From Prochlorococcus sp. AG-388-A01 (GTDB lineage: Bacteria > Cyanobacteriota > Cyanobacteriia > PCC-6307 > Cyanobiaceae): 64,000 nt of DNA. Position numbers and translations under genes: made by a program. Location: positions 50,211 through 114,210 of the forward strand of contig QCGK01000001.1 in the NCBI GenBank assembly GCA_003279945.1. The letters run 5' to 3'. The notes under the pieces are model-generated. The model did not search any database and was not told where the DNA came from. It saw only the letters and a list, made by a program, of their open reading frames with translations. Positions 13,634 to 23,163 of the stretch are shown here, in pieces (the first letter of the stretch is position 1; every line of letters begins with the position of its first letter).

Positions 13634-14503
13634 TTATTTATATCTCCCAATAGTAAACCTACCAACACCAGAAAGATCATTCAAAATTTCTACTGATTTA
13701 AATTTATTTTTAATTAGTAGTTGTTTTACTTTTTCACCTTGATCAAAATGATTTTCTAAAACTAGCCATCCTCTCTCTCTTAAATATAATGGCGCTTTTT
13801 GAATTATTTCCTTAATATGTTCCAAACCATCTTCACCACCTAATAAAGCAATTTTTGGTTCGAAATTTTTGACTTCTTGGGGTAATTTTTCATAAGTATC
13901 TCTAGGAATATATGGCGGATTTGAAATAGCAAGGTCTAATTTGCCTTTAAAACTTTCAAAAGGGGTCCACCAATGTCCGCAGTAAAATCTCAAATTTGAT
14001 TGTTTAGAATAATTTATATAGTTTTTGGTGGCTATTTCTAATGCATCTTGATCTATATCAGTAGCTATTCCATCCCACAAAGGATACGCTAATGCCAAAG
14101 CAATACTAATGGCACCAGATCCAGTTCCTAATTCAGCAAAAAGTAATTTTTGTGATTTCTTTCCACATATCTTGAAAACAATATCAACTATAAGTTCTGT
14201 CTCTGGCCTAGGAATAAGTACCTTATCTGTAACTATTAATTTTAAATCCCTCCAAAAAGTTGTCCCACAAAGATATTGGATGGGAGTCGAATTTAATAAA
14301 TGATCTTTCCAAATAGATTCTAAGAAATCTAAGTTTTTTCTTAAAAACAATTTTTCTCCAGAACTAATCCTAGATAAGTTGAGATCACTATTTGATATAC
14401 CGCCTACAGTATCAAGTAAAAGAGCAAGAGATTGATGATCTCCCCCTTTAGAAAGTTGTATTTTTTTCCAAAATAAAAAATCTTTTACAGAAACGCTAGG
14501 CAT
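13634..14503 (-). CDS. prmC: Peptide chain release factor N5-glutamine methyltransferase
   Basis: The 289-residue SAM-dependent methyltransferase carries the glycine-rich SAM motif ELGTGSGAISIALA (about 120-133) and the catalytic NPPYIPRD (about 190), the signature of PrmC/HemK. It methylates the GGQ glutamine of RF1 and RF2. The N-terminal helical domain is present, so the length is normal. It lies on the same strand as psbM upstream, 10 bp after it, and as tsaC downstream. Confidence 0.94.
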   Translation of the reverse strand: MPSVSVKDFLFWKKIQLSKGGDHQSLALLLDTVGGISNSDLNLSRISSGEKLFLRKNLDFLESIWKDHLLNSTPIQYLCGTTFWRDLKLIVTDKVLIPRPETELIVDIVFKICGKKSQKLLFAELGTGSGAISIALALAYPLWDGIATDIDQDALEIATKNYINYSKQSNLRFYCGHWWTPFESFKGKLDLAISNPPYIPRDTYEKLPQEVKNFEPKIALLGGEDGLEHIKEIIQKAPLYLRERGWLVLENHFDQGEKVKQLLIKNKFKSVEILNDLSGVGRFTIGRYK

Positions 14504-14513
14504 TTATGAAAGT

Positions 14514-14666
14514 TTAGCGTTTTGGGCCAAGCTTACCTTTACCAGAATCTGAGTAGAAGCTTGATTTTTCGCCATCTTGAGTGGAAATAAATAAACCTAT
14601 AAGGAATATTGTTGGTACCCCAACGAATAGAAGACTAGCTACGAATCCAAAATTAGTTGTTTCCAT
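14514..14666 (-). CDS. psbM: Photosystem II reaction centre protein M (extended form)
   Basis: The minus strand encodes 50 residues from ATG at 14666 to TAA at 14514. The first 30 residues match PsbM: NFGFVASLLFVGVPTIFLIG forms the single membrane helix at the PSII dimer interface. Typical PsbM has about 35 residues; here a polar tail of about 18 residues follows (SSFYSDSGKGKLGPKR). I recall a similar tail in other Prochlorococcus. It is the first gene of a psbM-prmC-tsaC run on the minus strand. Confidence 0.9.
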   Translation of the reverse strand: METTNFGFVASLLFVGVPTIFLIGLFISTQDGEKSSFYSDSGKGKLGPKR

Positions 14667-14769
14667 TAAAATTTACTTTTCTAATAAGTATTTAGACTAT
14701 AGACATTTAACTTGAACTAAAGTGGAAAAATCAATAAATATTATCAACTGATTAACAGTCTTAAACAAT

Positions 14770-15132
14770 TTAGCGAGGTAATTTTTTATTTTCACTATTT
14801 TTTTTAAGTTCTTCTAAGTTTGAAGGAGGAGATTGTGGTTTTGTTAAAATTACTGCAGAGGATTTTATTAATGTTTGGCATGCAAGTCGCCAATTTTCTG
14901 GTCTATTTTTAAGTTTTTCTTCTTCAACAGAAGTTAGTGGACTTAAAGAATTTTTACCTCCTCCTTCAACAGAAATAAAACAGGTACTACATTGTCCTGC
15001 CCCTCCACAATTTCCTAAAATACCTTTTAACCCATAAAGTTGTAAGTTCTCTTTCATAACTAGTTCCCTTAAATTTTCACCAGGATTACATTGAACCTCT
15101 AAATCCTCACGGATGAATCTAATAGTTGCCAT
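14770..15132 (-). CDS. 2Fe-2S ferredoxin-like protein
   Basis: The 120-residue protein is a plant-type [2Fe-2S] ferredoxin relative. Cluster ligands are seen in GNCGGAGQCSTCF (about 41-53; C-x5-C-x2-C) and a fourth Cys in RLACQT (about 85). The usual six-residue loop of photosynthetic PetF is altered, and a C-terminal basic tail of about 25 residues follows. It is therefore not the main PetF. It lies divergent from psbB, a neighbourhood seen in many cyanobacteria; a link to PSII is inferred only from that. Confidence 0.88.
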   Translation of the reverse strand: MATIRFIREDLEVQCNPGENLRELVMKENLQLYGLKGILGNCGGAGQCSTCFISVEGGGKNSLSPLTSVEEEKLKNRPENWRLACQTLIKSSAVILTKPQSPPSNLEELKKNSENKKLPR

Positions 15133-15354
15133 TTTTTTAGTTATTTTTCTTATTTTGGCGTTTTACTTTGAGAATTGTGACCAAAATATTAACATTTTTT
15201 AGTCAAAAATTCCTTGAAAACTCAGTAGTACAAATTGATTTACCCAATTTTTGCAAGAAAATAAATTTATTTACAAAAATCCCTGAAAGACTAAAAAACC
15301 CTTACTATCATGATGTTTAGCTGTTTATTCAGCATAGTTACTAGAAATTAACCG

Positions 15355-16878
15355 ATGGGATTGCCTTGGTATCGAGTTCACACAGTAGTTATTAATGACC
15401 CAGGTCGACTACTTGCTGTGCATCTTATGCATACTGCATTATTAGCCGGCTGGGCCGGTTCAATGGCTCTTTATGAATTAGCCATTTTTGATCCTTCTGA
15501 TGCCGTTCTCAATCCTATGTGGAGACAGGGAATGTACGTTATGCCTTTTATGGCTAGACTTGGTATTACAAGTAGTTGGAACGGATGGGATATAACCGGT
15601 GCTACAGGAGTTGATCCTGGATTCTGGAGTTTTGAAGGGGTTGCAGCAGCACACATAGTATTTAGTGGACTATTGATGTTGGCATCTATATGGCACTGGA
15701 CTTACTGGGACTTAGATTTATGGGAAGATGAAAGAACAGGAGAACCTGCTCTAGACTTACCAAGAATTTTTGGGATTCATCTTCTTCTGGCTGGACTTAC
15801 ATGTTTTGGATTTGGAGCGTTTCATTGCGCAAATGTGGGGATTTGGGTCTCTGATCCTTATGGTTTAACTGGCCACGTAGAACCTGTTGCCCCTTCTTGG
15901 GGAGTTGAAGGATTTAATCCTTTCAATCCAGGAGGAATAGTGGCAAATCATATTGCTGCTGGACTTATGGGTATCATTGGAGGTATTTTTCACATCACCA
16001 ATAGACCTGGAGAAAGACTCTATAGAGCATTAAAACTTGGAAGTCTTGAAGGAGTTCTAGCAAGTGCGCTAGCAGCTGTATTATTTGTATCTTTTGTTGT
16101 TGCAGGCACAATGTGGTACGGCTCAGCAACAACACCAGTTGAGTTATTTGGCCCTACCAGATATCAATGGGACTCAGGCTATTTCAAAACTGAAATTAAT
16201 AGAAGAGTTCAAGCAGCTATAGATAATGGTGCCACTAAAGAAGAGGCTTATGCTTCGATTCCAGAGAAATTAGCCTTCTACGATTATGTTGGTAATAGTC
16301 CTGCTAAAGGAGGATTATTTAGAGTTGGAGCTCTCGTTAATGGTGATGGTTTACCAACTGGTTGGCAAGGTCACATCGCTTTTCAAGATAAAGAAGGTAA
16401 TGAATTAGAAGTCAGAAGAATACCTAATTTCTTCGAAAACTTCCCCGTAATCCTTGAAGATAATGAAGGTAATGTAAGAGCCGATATTCCTTTTAGAAGA
16501 GCTGAAGCAAAGTATTCATTTGAACAAACTGGCATAACTGCAACTATCTATGGAGGAGATCTAAATGGCCAAACATTTACTGACCCTGCAGTAGTTAAAA
16601 GATTAGCTAGAAAAGCTCAGCTTGGAGAAGCATTCAAATTTGATAGAGAAACTTACAAATCCGACGGTGTTTTCCGAAGCTCACCCAGAGCGTGGTTTAC
16701 ATATGCACATTTATGTTTCGGATTGCTATTCTTGTTTGGCCATTGGTGGCATGCTTCAAGAACTCTTTACAAAAATTCCTTCGCTGGTATTGATGCGGAA
16801 ATTGGTGATCAAGTTGAATTTGGTTTATTCAAGAAGCTTGGTGACGAATCCACAAGAAGAATCCCAGGAAGGGTTTAA
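15355..16878 (+). CDS. psbB: Photosystem II CP47 chlorophyll-binding protein
   Basis: The 507-residue core antenna protein begins [19 protein letters not shown], the invariant CP47 start. It has six membrane helices with paired chlorophyll-ligand His residues and a large lumenal loop between helices five and six (about residues 255-450). It passes excitation to the PSII reaction centre. The 222-bp gap to the divergent ferredoxin gene must carry its promoter; a TACTAT hexamer near 15304 could be a -10. It is followed by psbT after 29 bp. Confidence 0.98.
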   Translation: MGLPWYRVHTVVINDPGRLLAVHLMHTALLAGWAGSMALYELAIFDPSDAVLNPMWRQGMYVMPFMARLGITSSWNGWDITGATGVDPGFWSFEGVAAAHIVFSGLLMLASIWHWTYWDLDLWEDERTGEPALDLPRIFGIHLLLAGLTCFGFGAFHCANVGIWVSDPYGLTGHVEPVAPSWGVEGFNPFNPGGIVANHIAAGLMGIIGGIFHITNRPGERLYRALKLGSLEGVLASALAAVLFVSFVVAGTMWYGSATTPVELFGPTRYQWDSGYFKTEINRRVQAAIDNGATKEEAYASIPEKLAFYDYVGNSPAKGGLFRVGALVNGDGLPTGWQGHIAFQDKEGNELEVRRIPNFFENFPVILEDNEGNVRADIPFRRAEAKYSFEQTGITATIYGGDLNGQTFTDPAVVKRLARKAQLGEAFKFDRETYKSDGVFRSSPRAWFTYAHLCFGLLFLFGHWWHASRTLYKNSFAGIDAEIGDQVEFGLFKKLGDESTRRIPGRV

Positions 16879-16907
16879 TCTAAACTTTATTACTTAACTT
16901 TAATCTT

Positions 16908-17006
16908 ATGGAAGCTTTTGCTTACGTTCTTATTTTAACTCTTGCAGTTGTTACCTTATTCTTTGCTGTCGCCTTTAGAGATCCACCTAAATTCGATAAA
17001 AAATGA
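16908..17006 (+). CDS. psbT: Photosystem II reaction centre protein T
   Basis: A 32-residue frame from ATG at 16908 to TGA at 17006 encodes [19 protein letters not shown] followed by [13 protein letters not shown]. This is a standard PsbT: one membrane helix and a short charged stromal tail. It stabilises the PSII dimer and the QA site. It is co-directional with psbB, 29 bp downstream, and is followed at once by a strong terminator. Confidence 0.96.
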   Translation: MEAFAYVLILTLAVVTLFFAVAFRDPPKFDKK

Positions 17007-17012
17007 ACATAT

Positions 17013-17042
17013 AAAAAGACCTCTCTAGCAAGAGGTCTTTTT
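17013..17042 (+). terminator. Rho-independent terminator of psbB-psbT
   Basis: A perfect 12-bp stem is seen, AAAAAGACCTCT paired with AGAGGTCTTTTT around loop CTAGCA, with a T-rich 3' flank. It starts 6 bp after the psbT stop. Confidence 0.9.
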
Positions 17043-17107
17043 ATTTTACTTTTCATAATTAGCATATTACTCTACTATTAGAGTTAGAGTTCATCTTATT
17101 TCACTAC

Positions 17108-17587
17108 ATGCAGTGTCCAACCTGTCAAAACACAGATAGCAGAGTTTTGGAATCAAGATCTGCTGATAGTGGTAAAAGTGTTAGAAGAAGAAGAGAGTGC
17201 TTAAACTGCAGCTTTAGATTCACCACTTATGAAAGAGTTGAAACAATGCCAATTTCAATAATCAAAAAAGATGGGAGCAGAGAATTATTTAATAAAGAAA
17301 AATTATTCACTGGTATTTCACGTGCTTGCGAAAAGACTACCTTAACAAGTGAATCAATTATTAATTTTGTAGATGGAATTGAATCACAAATTATACAACA
17401 CTCTAATAAAGATTTAAAATCCTCACAAATTGGAGATTTAATCCTTAAAGGTCTTAGGAAAGAAAACGAAGTAGCTTATATCAGGTATGCCTCCGTTTAC
17501 AGAAAATTTAATGGAGTAAAAGATTTCATATCTACTCTTGAATCTTTAAAAGCAAGTTCAAAAAATCAATTAGCTTCAATTTTATAA
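17108..17587 (+). CDS. nrdR: Transcriptional repressor NrdR
   Basis: The 159-residue protein has the N-terminal zinc ribbon (CPTC at 3-6 and CLNC at 31-34) with the conserved [19 protein letters not shown] region, and an ATP-cone domain (about 47-140). NrdR senses ATP/dATP and represses ribonucleotide reductase genes. Length is normal. No NrdR box is evident near it, so its targets are presumably elsewhere. Confidence 0.96.
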   Translation: MQCPTCQNTDSRVLESRSADSGKSVRRRRECLNCSFRFTTYERVETMPISIIKKDGSRELFNKEKLFTGISRACEKTTLTSESIINFVDGIESQIIQHSNKDLKSSQIGDLILKGLRKENEVAYIRYASVYRKFNGVKDFISTLESLKASSKNQLASIL

Positions 17588-17631
17588 ATTAAGCATTCTA
17601 AAGTGTAGAATATATAACACAAATGTTTTTT

Positions 17632-17682
17632 TGCTATTGGTTTGCAGGCTAATAGCATTCCTTTCTAACTACCTAAGGTAGT
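17632..17682 (+). promoter_or_regulatory. Two hairpins in the rpsA leader
   Basis: Upstream of rpsA the plus strand can form TGCTATT...AATAGCA (7 bp, 17632-17638 with 17651-17657) and ACTACC-TAA-GGTAGT (6 bp with a three-base loop, 17668-17682). The second ends 14 bases before the ATG. Ribosomal protein S1 autoregulates its own translation in other bacteria; a similar role here is inference. Confidence 0.45.
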
Positions 17683-17696
17683 CTGCGATGTAACAA

Positions 17697-18788
17697 ATGA
17701 ACGAAAATTCTTCTCAAACCATAAAAGAACTTTCTGAAGATAAAGAGATTAACAATTCTTCTGAATTAGATAATAATTTAATATCCCAAAATGAGGAAAA
17801 TTTATCGTTCGAAAAGAATGATGTTCCTTCAGCAGATTCATCCTCTAGCAGGAAAAATTCGGATTTTGAAAATGCAGGATTCACACAAGAAGAATTTGCA
17901 TCACTTTTAGGTAAATATGATTACAACTTTAAGCCTGGTGATTTAGTAAAAGGAACCGTTTTTGCTCTAGAACCCAAAGGGGCAATGATAGACATAGGTG
18001 CAAAAACAGCTGCTTTTATGCCTGTTCAAGAGGTTTCAATAAATAGAGTTGAAGGATTAAATGATGTTTTACAACCTTCAGAAAGCAGAGAATTCTTCAT
18101 CATGAGTGAAGAGAATGAAGATGGCCAATTAGCACTTTCGATTAGAAGAATTGAATATCAAAGAGCATGGGAAAGAGTTAGACAACTACAAAAAGAAGAT
18201 GCCACTATATATTCTGAAGTTTTTGCAACAAACAGAGGTGGAGCTCTTGTGAGGGTAGAAGGCTTGAGAGGATTTATCCCAGGGTCTCATATAAGTGCTC
18301 GAAAAATTAAAGATGATTTAGAAGGTGAGTACCTACCTTTAAAATTTCTTGAAGTTGATGAGGAGAGAAACAGACTAGTACTAAGCCATAGAAGAGCACT
18401 GGTTGAGAAAAAAATGAATAGACTTGAAGTTGGCGAAGTTGTTGTGGGTTCTGTTAAAGGTATTAAGCCCTATGGAGCCTTTATTGATATTGGAGGAGTT
18501 AGTGGGCTATTGCACATTTCAGAAATCAGCCATGAACATATCGAGACACCTCATAATGTTTTAAATGTTAGTGACCAAATGAAGGTCATGATAATTGACC
18601 TTGATTCAGAAAGAGGAAGGATTTCATTATCAACAAAAGCACTTGAACCTGAACCAGGAGATATGCTAACTGACCCTCAAAAAGTTTTCAGTAAGGCTGA
18701 AGAGATGGCTGCGAAATACAAGCAAATGTTATTTGAACAAACTGACGAAAATCAAGAAATTGCCACAGCTTCATCTGAAACAGTTTAA
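17697..18788 (+). CDS. rpsA: 30S ribosomal protein S1
   Basis: The 363-residue protein has an acidic, Ser/Asn-rich N-terminal region (residues 1-60) followed by three S1 RNA-binding repeats: about 78-148 (GDLVKGTVFALEPKGAMIDIG, shortened here), about 165-235 and about 248-320 (VGEVVVGSVKGIKPYGAFID). Three repeats are the cyanobacterial/chloroplast form, against six in Escherichia coli. It binds mRNA on the 30S subunit. A structured leader precedes it. Confidence 0.95.
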   Translation: MNENSSQTIKELSEDKEINNSSELDNNLISQNEENLSFEKNDVPSADSSSSRKNSDFENAGFTQEEFASLLGKYDYNFKPGDLVKGTVFALEPKGAMIDIGAKTAAFMPVQEVSINRVEGLNDVLQPSESREFFIMSEENEDGQLALSIRRIEYQRAWERVRQLQKEDATIYSEVFATNRGGALVRVEGLRGFIPGSHISARKIKDDLEGEYLPLKFLEVDEERNRLVLSHRRALVEKKMNRLEVGEVVVGSVKGIKPYGAFIDIGGVSGLLHISEISHEHIETPHNVLNVSDQMKVMIIDLDSERGRISLSTKALEPEPGDMLTDPQKVFSKAEEMAAKYKQMLFEQTDENQEIATASSETV

Positions 18789-18924
18789 TTTATTTTTGTT
18801 ACGCAAATTTTTCTTGACCAGATGATTCTTTATATTTGAACAAATATGTTTAAATTTACATTCATTGATTAGTTACTAGAGTCTAATTTAGGATAATAAT
18901 TAATATTCCAAAATTATATTTATA

Positions 18925-20166
18925 ATGAGTGATTTCATCTTCACTTCTGAATCGGTAACTGAGGGTCATCCTGACAAAATATGTGATCAAATAAGTGACG
19001 CCGTTTTAGATGCCTTATTAACAGAAGATCCAGAAAGCAGAGTTGCATGCGAAACCGTTGTTAATACTGGTCTTTGTTTACTTACCGGAGAAATAACTTC
19101 AAAAGCAAAAGTCGATTATATAAAACTTGTTAGGAATGTAATTAAAGAAATTGGATATGAAGGCTATAAAGCAGGTGGTTTTGACGCAAATAGTTGTGCT
19201 GTTTTAGTAGCACTTGACGAACAATCACCAGATATTTCACAAGGGGTAAATGATGCTGATGATGTTAATGATGATTTGGAAGATAATACTGGAGCTGGTG
19301 ACCAAGGCATAATGTTTGGCTATGCATGCGATGAAACGCCTGAATTGATGCCATTACCTATTAGCTTGGCTCATAGATTAGCCATTCAACTTGCCAAAGT
19401 AAGGCATGAAAAAGTACTTAATTATCTCCTTCCTGATGGTAAAACACAAGTAAGCATTGATTACCAAAAAGGTGTGCCAGTTTCGATTAATACCATTTTA
19501 ATTTCAACTCAACATAATTCTGAGATTGATGGAATCACAAATGAAGAGGAAATTCGTCAAAGAATAAAAGATGATTTGTGGAGGAATGTTGTAATTCCTG
19601 CTACTGAAGATTTAGAAATCAAGCCAAGCATTCAAGAAACAAGATTTCTAGTAAACCCCACGGGAAAATTTGTCGTGGGAGGGCCTCAAGGAGATGCCGG
19701 GCTTACTGGCAGAAAAATTATTGTAGATACTTACGGTGGATATGCCAGACATGGAGGGGGGGCATTCTCTGGTAAAGATCCCACAAAAGTGGATAGATCA
19801 GCCGCTTATGCAGCACGTTATGTAGCTAAAAGTATAGTTGAGGCAAAATTGGCAAAAAAGGCAGAAGTACAATTAAGTTATGCTATTGGAGTTGCAAAAC
19901 CAATTTCCATTCTTATTGAAACTTTTGATACTGGTGTAATCTCTCAAGCTAATTTGACTGAACTTATTAAAAAGCACTTTGATTTAAGACCTGCAGCAAT
20001 AATAAAAGAATTTAACTTAAGAAATCTACCCAAAAAAATGGGTGGTAAATTCTTCAGAAAGACTGCTTCCTATGGACACTTTGGCAGAAGAGATCTTGAG
20101 CTCCCTTGGGAAAATGTTGAAGAAAAAGCATCCCAATTAGCAGAGGCATCCAAAATATTTTTATAA
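18925..20166 (+). CDS. metK: S-adenosylmethionine synthase
   Basis: The 413-residue enzyme makes SAM from methionine and ATP. Signatures are [13 protein letters not shown] (about 14-26), [12 protein letters not shown] (about 120-131) and [19 protein letters not shown] (about 271-289). Length and motifs are normal. No SAM-I riboswitch is recognisable in the 136-bp leader. It is followed after 12 bp by a sugar kinase gene. Confidence 0.97.
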   Translation: MSDFIFTSESVTEGHPDKICDQISDAVLDALLTEDPESRVACETVVNTGLCLLTGEITSKAKVDYIKLVRNVIKEIGYEGYKAGGFDANSCAVLVALDEQSPDISQGVNDADDVNDDLEDNTGAGDQGIMFGYACDETPELMPLPISLAHRLAIQLAKVRHEKVLNYLLPDGKTQVSIDYQKGVPVSINTILISTQHNSEIDGITNEEEIRQRIKDDLWRNVVIPATEDLEIKPSIQETRFLVNPTGKFVVGGPQGDAGLTGRKIIVDTYGGYARHGGGAFSGKDPTKVDRSAAYAARYVAKSIVEAKLAKKAEVQLSYAIGVAKPISILIETFDTGVISQANLTELIKKHFDLRPAAIIKEFNLRNLPKKMGGKFFRKTASYGHFGRRDLELPWENVEEKASQLAEASKIFL

Positions 20167-20178
20167 GATATTTATTCT

Positions 20179-21408
20179 ATGGTTGATGATTTTTATGGAG
20201 GGTTAGATTTTGGAACCAGTGGTGCAAGAATATCAATAATTGATCCTAATAAAGAATTAGTATATTCAAACTCAGTTCGTTATCAATACAGCTTTAAAAA
20301 TCCAAAGTCTTGGATCAATTCTTGTGGAGAACTCTTAGATAATTTATCTATTGGAGTAAAAAGTAACCTTAACAAATTGGCTATATCTGGAACCTCAGGA
20401 ACTTTGATAGCATCCAATTTAAAAGGTGATCCGATGGGAGAAGCAATACCATATGACCAAGCATGTAATGAACATAAAATTCTTCTTGAATTGTTAACTT
20501 CTAAAGAAGACCATCTAAGAACTCCATATAGTAGTCTTGCAAAAGCATTAAATCTTATAGATAAATATGGGACAAATATACTCTTAAGACATCAATCTGA
20601 TTGGATAACTGGCTGGTTTTTAAAAGATTGGACTCATGGAGAAGAAGGTAATAATCTCAAACTTGGTTGGGATCTAAAAAAAGAATCTTGGCCAAAAAGC
20701 TATCTGAATACCTCATGGCAAAAATGCTTGCCTCAAATAATAAAAAGTGGAAGAATTATTGGACAAGTAAATTCCGACCTAGCAGAAAGATTTAAATTGA
20801 ACAAGAAATTAATATTAATCTCAGGCACCACTGATTCTAATGCAAGTTTAATTGCTGCAAGCTTAGGGAAAGAAGATGGGCTCACAGTTTTAGGAACAAC
20901 TATTGTGGTTAAAAAAATGATTGATAAGCCTATAAAAAAACAAGGAATTACAACCCATAGAGTCAGTGGTAATTGGATCTGTGGAGGAGCATCAAACGCA
21001 GGATGTGGTATTTTATCTAAATTCTTTTCTGATTTAGAAATCAAGGAACTCAGTCGACAAATAAATCCATCGAAAAACACTTCTTTAAATCTTTTACCTC
21101 TTAATAGCAGGGGAGAGAGATTTCCTGTAAGTAATTCTAATTTAGAACCGATTCTTGGCCCTAGACCAGTAAGTGACTCACTTTATTTACATGCATTATT
21201 TGAGGGACTAGCTAACATTGAATTAAAAGGATGGGAGAAACTAGGCGAAATTACAGGTTCGCTTCCAAAAAAAATTATCACTATTGGTGGGGGTTCAAGG
21301 AATCCTCAGTGGAGAAAAATAAGAGAAAAAATTATAAATATACCTATAGTTTCCTGTAATAAAACTAGTTCATTTGGAACTGCCTTATTAGCAATTAATT
21401 CAAAATAA
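20179..21408 (+). CDS. FGGY-family carbohydrate kinase (possible D-ribulose kinase)
   Basis: The 409-residue protein has the FGGY/actin-like fold signatures: GLDFGTSGARISI (residues 8-20), the central GTTDSNASLIAASLG (about 218-232), LGTTIVVKKM (about 239-248) and GGGSRNPQWRKI near 370, the ATP/adenosine motif. I recall that a cyanobacterial and Arabidopsis subgroup of this family phosphorylates D-ribulose; this protein fits that size class, but the substrate is inferred. It is 12 bp downstream of metK and probably co-transcribed. Confidence 0.85.
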   Translation: MVDDFYGGLDFGTSGARISIIDPNKELVYSNSVRYQYSFKNPKSWINSCGELLDNLSIGVKSNLNKLAISGTSGTLIASNLKGDPMGEAIPYDQACNEHKILLELLTSKEDHLRTPYSSLAKALNLIDKYGTNILLRHQSDWITGWFLKDWTHGEEGNNLKLGWDLKKESWPKSYLNTSWQKCLPQIIKSGRIIGQVNSDLAERFKLNKKLILISGTTDSNASLIAASLGKEDGLTVLGTTIVVKKMIDKPIKKQGITTHRVSGNWICGGASNAGCGILSKFFSDLEIKELSRQINPSKNTSLNLLPLNSRGERFPVSNSNLEPILGPRPVSDSLYLHALFEGLANIELKGWEKLGEITGSLPKKIITIGGGSRNPQWRKIREKIINIPIVSCNKTSSFGTALLAINSK

Positions 21409-21499
21409 AAAATTTCTTGGGTATTTGATGAAGATATAAAATTTTTAATTAAAAGGGTTTCACAAACTACACATCTTAATTTAGAGTATATAGGTTGGA

Positions 21500-21572
21500 G
21501 CCGGGATAGCTCAGTTGGTAGAGCAGGCGACTGAAAATCGCCGTGTCCCCAGTTCAAATCTGGGTCCTGGCA
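21500..21572 (+). tRNA. trnF: tRNA-Phe (anticodon GAA)
   Basis: A 73-nt cloverleaf has acceptor GCCGGGA/TCCTGGC with one G-T pair, D-arm GCTC/GAGC, anticodon stem GGCGA/TCGCC around CTGAAAA with GAA, and T-arm CCCAG/CTGGG. No CCA is encoded. Confidence 0.97.
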
Positions 21573-21577
21573 CCTTT

Positions 21578-21601
21578 AAACCCTGTCTAAGACGGGGTTT
21601 T
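21578..21601 (+). terminator. Terminator hairpin after tRNA-Phe
   Basis: A 10-bp stem, AAACCCTGTC with GACGGGGTTT, closes a TAA loop, with one G-T pair and a short T-run. It starts 5 bp after the tRNA. On the minus strand it could also serve nothing downstream, so the plus orientation is preferred. Confidence 0.75.
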
Positions 21602-21665
21602 ATACTATCTAGATATGGTAAGCTCTTAATTTTTTCTCAATTTAATTTTTTATGATTCAAAATTT

Positions 21666-22085
21666 TTAATTTTGGACTCTGCAGACTTGACCAATCACAC
21701 CCAAAATTAGTTCATCTCCATTTGGATCTTGCCAATCAGCGAAATCATTGTAATTACTATTTACTTCATCTATAGAGACATCAACGTCTCTAAATGATTT
21801 CTCAAAACAATTTATATCCATTGTATAAAGAATATTCTTAGTAATTTCACTTCTTGTTTTGGGAATAAATTTACTCAATACTCTCACAGAACCATCCTCA
21901 TTCCTTTTTATACTTTGTCTATCCCATAACTGTTCTCCATATTCACTTTTAGCGACTCCAACCCATTCATGATGCAAAGCATCTGATTTTTTTATTGAAA
22001 AGCAAAAGGAAACAATTATCGCAAGGACTAAACAAATGACATTTCTAAAAAATATTGAATTAACTTTATTCTTAGAATCAATCAT
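21666..22085 (-). CDS. Secreted conserved hypothetical protein
   Basis: I chose the ATG at 22085, giving 139 residues with a signal peptide: a polar start (MIDSKNKVNSIFFRN), a hydrophobic core (VICLVLAIIVSFCF) and cleavage probably near SDALHHEW. The open frame extends upstream to 22187, but that would add 34 residues before the signal. The mature part contains WVGVAKSEYGEQLWDRQSI and a YTMDINC segment; two Cys (in INC and QVC) could form a disulfide. The pattern resembles the surface-adhesin E/CNP1-like fold, which is only a guess. Probably periplasmic or thylakoid-lumenal. Confidence 0.7.
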   Translation of the reverse strand: MIDSKNKVNSIFFRNVICLVLAIIVSFCFSIKKSDALHHEWVGVAKSEYGEQLWDRQSIKRNEDGSVRVLSKFIPKTRSEITKNILYTMDINCFEKSFRDVDVSIDEVNSNYNDFADWQDPNGDELILGVIGQVCRVQN

Positions 22086-22231
22086 AACTACTTCAGGAAT
22101 ACAAAACTCTTTTATTGGGAGTAAATATAAGATTAAAAATTTGTAAAAATTTTTATTGATTAGTATTTCTATTATAGATACAATCAAATATTAAATTTAA
22201 AATTTACTTCCAATAGATTTATTAAAAAATA

Positions 22232-22867
22232 ATGAATAAAATACAGAAATTTCTCTCAGTAGTTTTTTTTATAGCAATATTTGTTTTATTGATTTATTTA
22301 ATCCAAAGTTATGGGATTGAACCTCTAAGGGACAAAATAGAAAGTATGGGAATTTGGGCTCCTTTTGGAATATTCATACTAAGAGGAGTAAGTATTATTT
22401 TACCCGCTCTTCCAAGTTCAGCTTATTCTCTACTAGCTGGATCATTACTAGGATTTCAAAAAGGTTACATGACAATAATCTTTTCTGATATCGTTTTTTG
22501 CCAAGCTGCTTTCTTTATTGCAAGAAATTATGGTAGGGTTCCTGTACGAAATTTAGTAGGCCTAAAAGCAATGAAAAAGATTGAAAGTTTTAATCAAAAC
22601 CAACTAGAAGAAAATTTCTTTCTTATGACGGGTCTACTAATGACTGGCCTTTTTGATTTTCTCAGCTACGCAATTGGTATTGGAGGAACTCGCTGGAAAA
22701 TATTTACTCCAGCATTAATAATAAGTCTCCTAATCAGTGACTCTATACTTGTAGCAGTGGGAGCTGGAGTTAGCCAGGGAGCAGGATTACTTCTAGGGAT
22801 TGCTCTATTAGGAATGTTTGCTTTAGCGACTATTTCAGGATTAGCAAAAAATAAAGTTCCTAAATAA
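22232..22867 (+). CDS. DedA/VTT-domain (SNARE-associated) membrane protein
   Basis: The 211-residue protein has an N-terminal helix (residues 8-25), a reentrant-type region with RGVSIILPALPSSAYSLLAG (about 50-69) and a C-terminal part with SYAIGIGGTRWKIF (about 144-157). The Gly-Gly-x-x-x-x-F pattern and the proline-rich reentrant loop are typical of VTT/TVP38/DedA proteins, which move or handle lipids. The cargo is unknown. It is divergent from the secreted hypothetical gene. Confidence 0.85.
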   Translation: MNKIQKFLSVVFFIAIFVLLIYLIQSYGIEPLRDKIESMGIWAPFGIFILRGVSIILPALPSSAYSLLAGSLLGFQKGYMTIIFSDIVFCQAAFFIARNYGRVPVRNLVGLKAMKKIESFNQNQLEENFFLMTGLLMTGLFDFLSYAIGIGGTRWKIFTPALIISLLISDSILVAVGAGVSQGAGLLLGIALLGMFALATISGLAKNKVPK

Positions 22868-22983
22868 CAAAACAGTTAATAATTCTGTGATCAAAGAAAA
22901 AAGATATGACATTTTTGAAACAACAACTATATAAATAAGAATTCATGCAAGAATAGAAATCGATTAATTTTTAAAGTTATTAG

Positions 22984-23163
22984 ATGACTCCATTTAGACC
23001 AACTTCATATGATCGCCCTGGAGAACAAATATCAACCACTCCTTCTGGATTAAAAGTAACTTCCGCAAAGAGATTAATGGTGGATTCAATGGTAAGGATG
23101 ATACAAAAAGCAGAAAATCATTCCGTAGAAGATAAACTTGACGAAGAATCTAACAACAATTAA
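22984..23163 (+). CDS. Small conserved-type protein (59 aa), unknown function
   Basis: An ATG at 22984 opens 59 codons to TAA at 23161-23163. The product is soluble and charged: [15 protein letters not shown], then a Lys/Met-rich helix ([19 protein letters not shown]) and an acidic end. It overlaps the start of the CpeS-like gene by 26 bp, which suggests translational coupling and a tie to the phycoerythrin remnant. I do not recognise a family. It is too short to be certain, but the overlap and balanced composition favour a real gene. Confidence 0.6.
   Translation: MTPFRPTSYDRPGEQISTTPSGLKVTSAKRLMVDSMVRMIQKAENHSVEDKLDEESNNN

Noticed and set aside
15471..15656. 61-codon minus-strand frame opposite psbB
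   Set aside because: Shadow of the strongly conserved CP47 coding sequence.
16622..16897. 91-codon frame overlapping the end of psbB
   Set aside because: Different frame of psbB; psbT is the real small gene downstream.
18789..18924. Possible SAM riboswitch upstream of metK
   Set aside because: I looked for SAM-I or SAM-IV type conserved cores and stems and saw none in the 136-bp leader.
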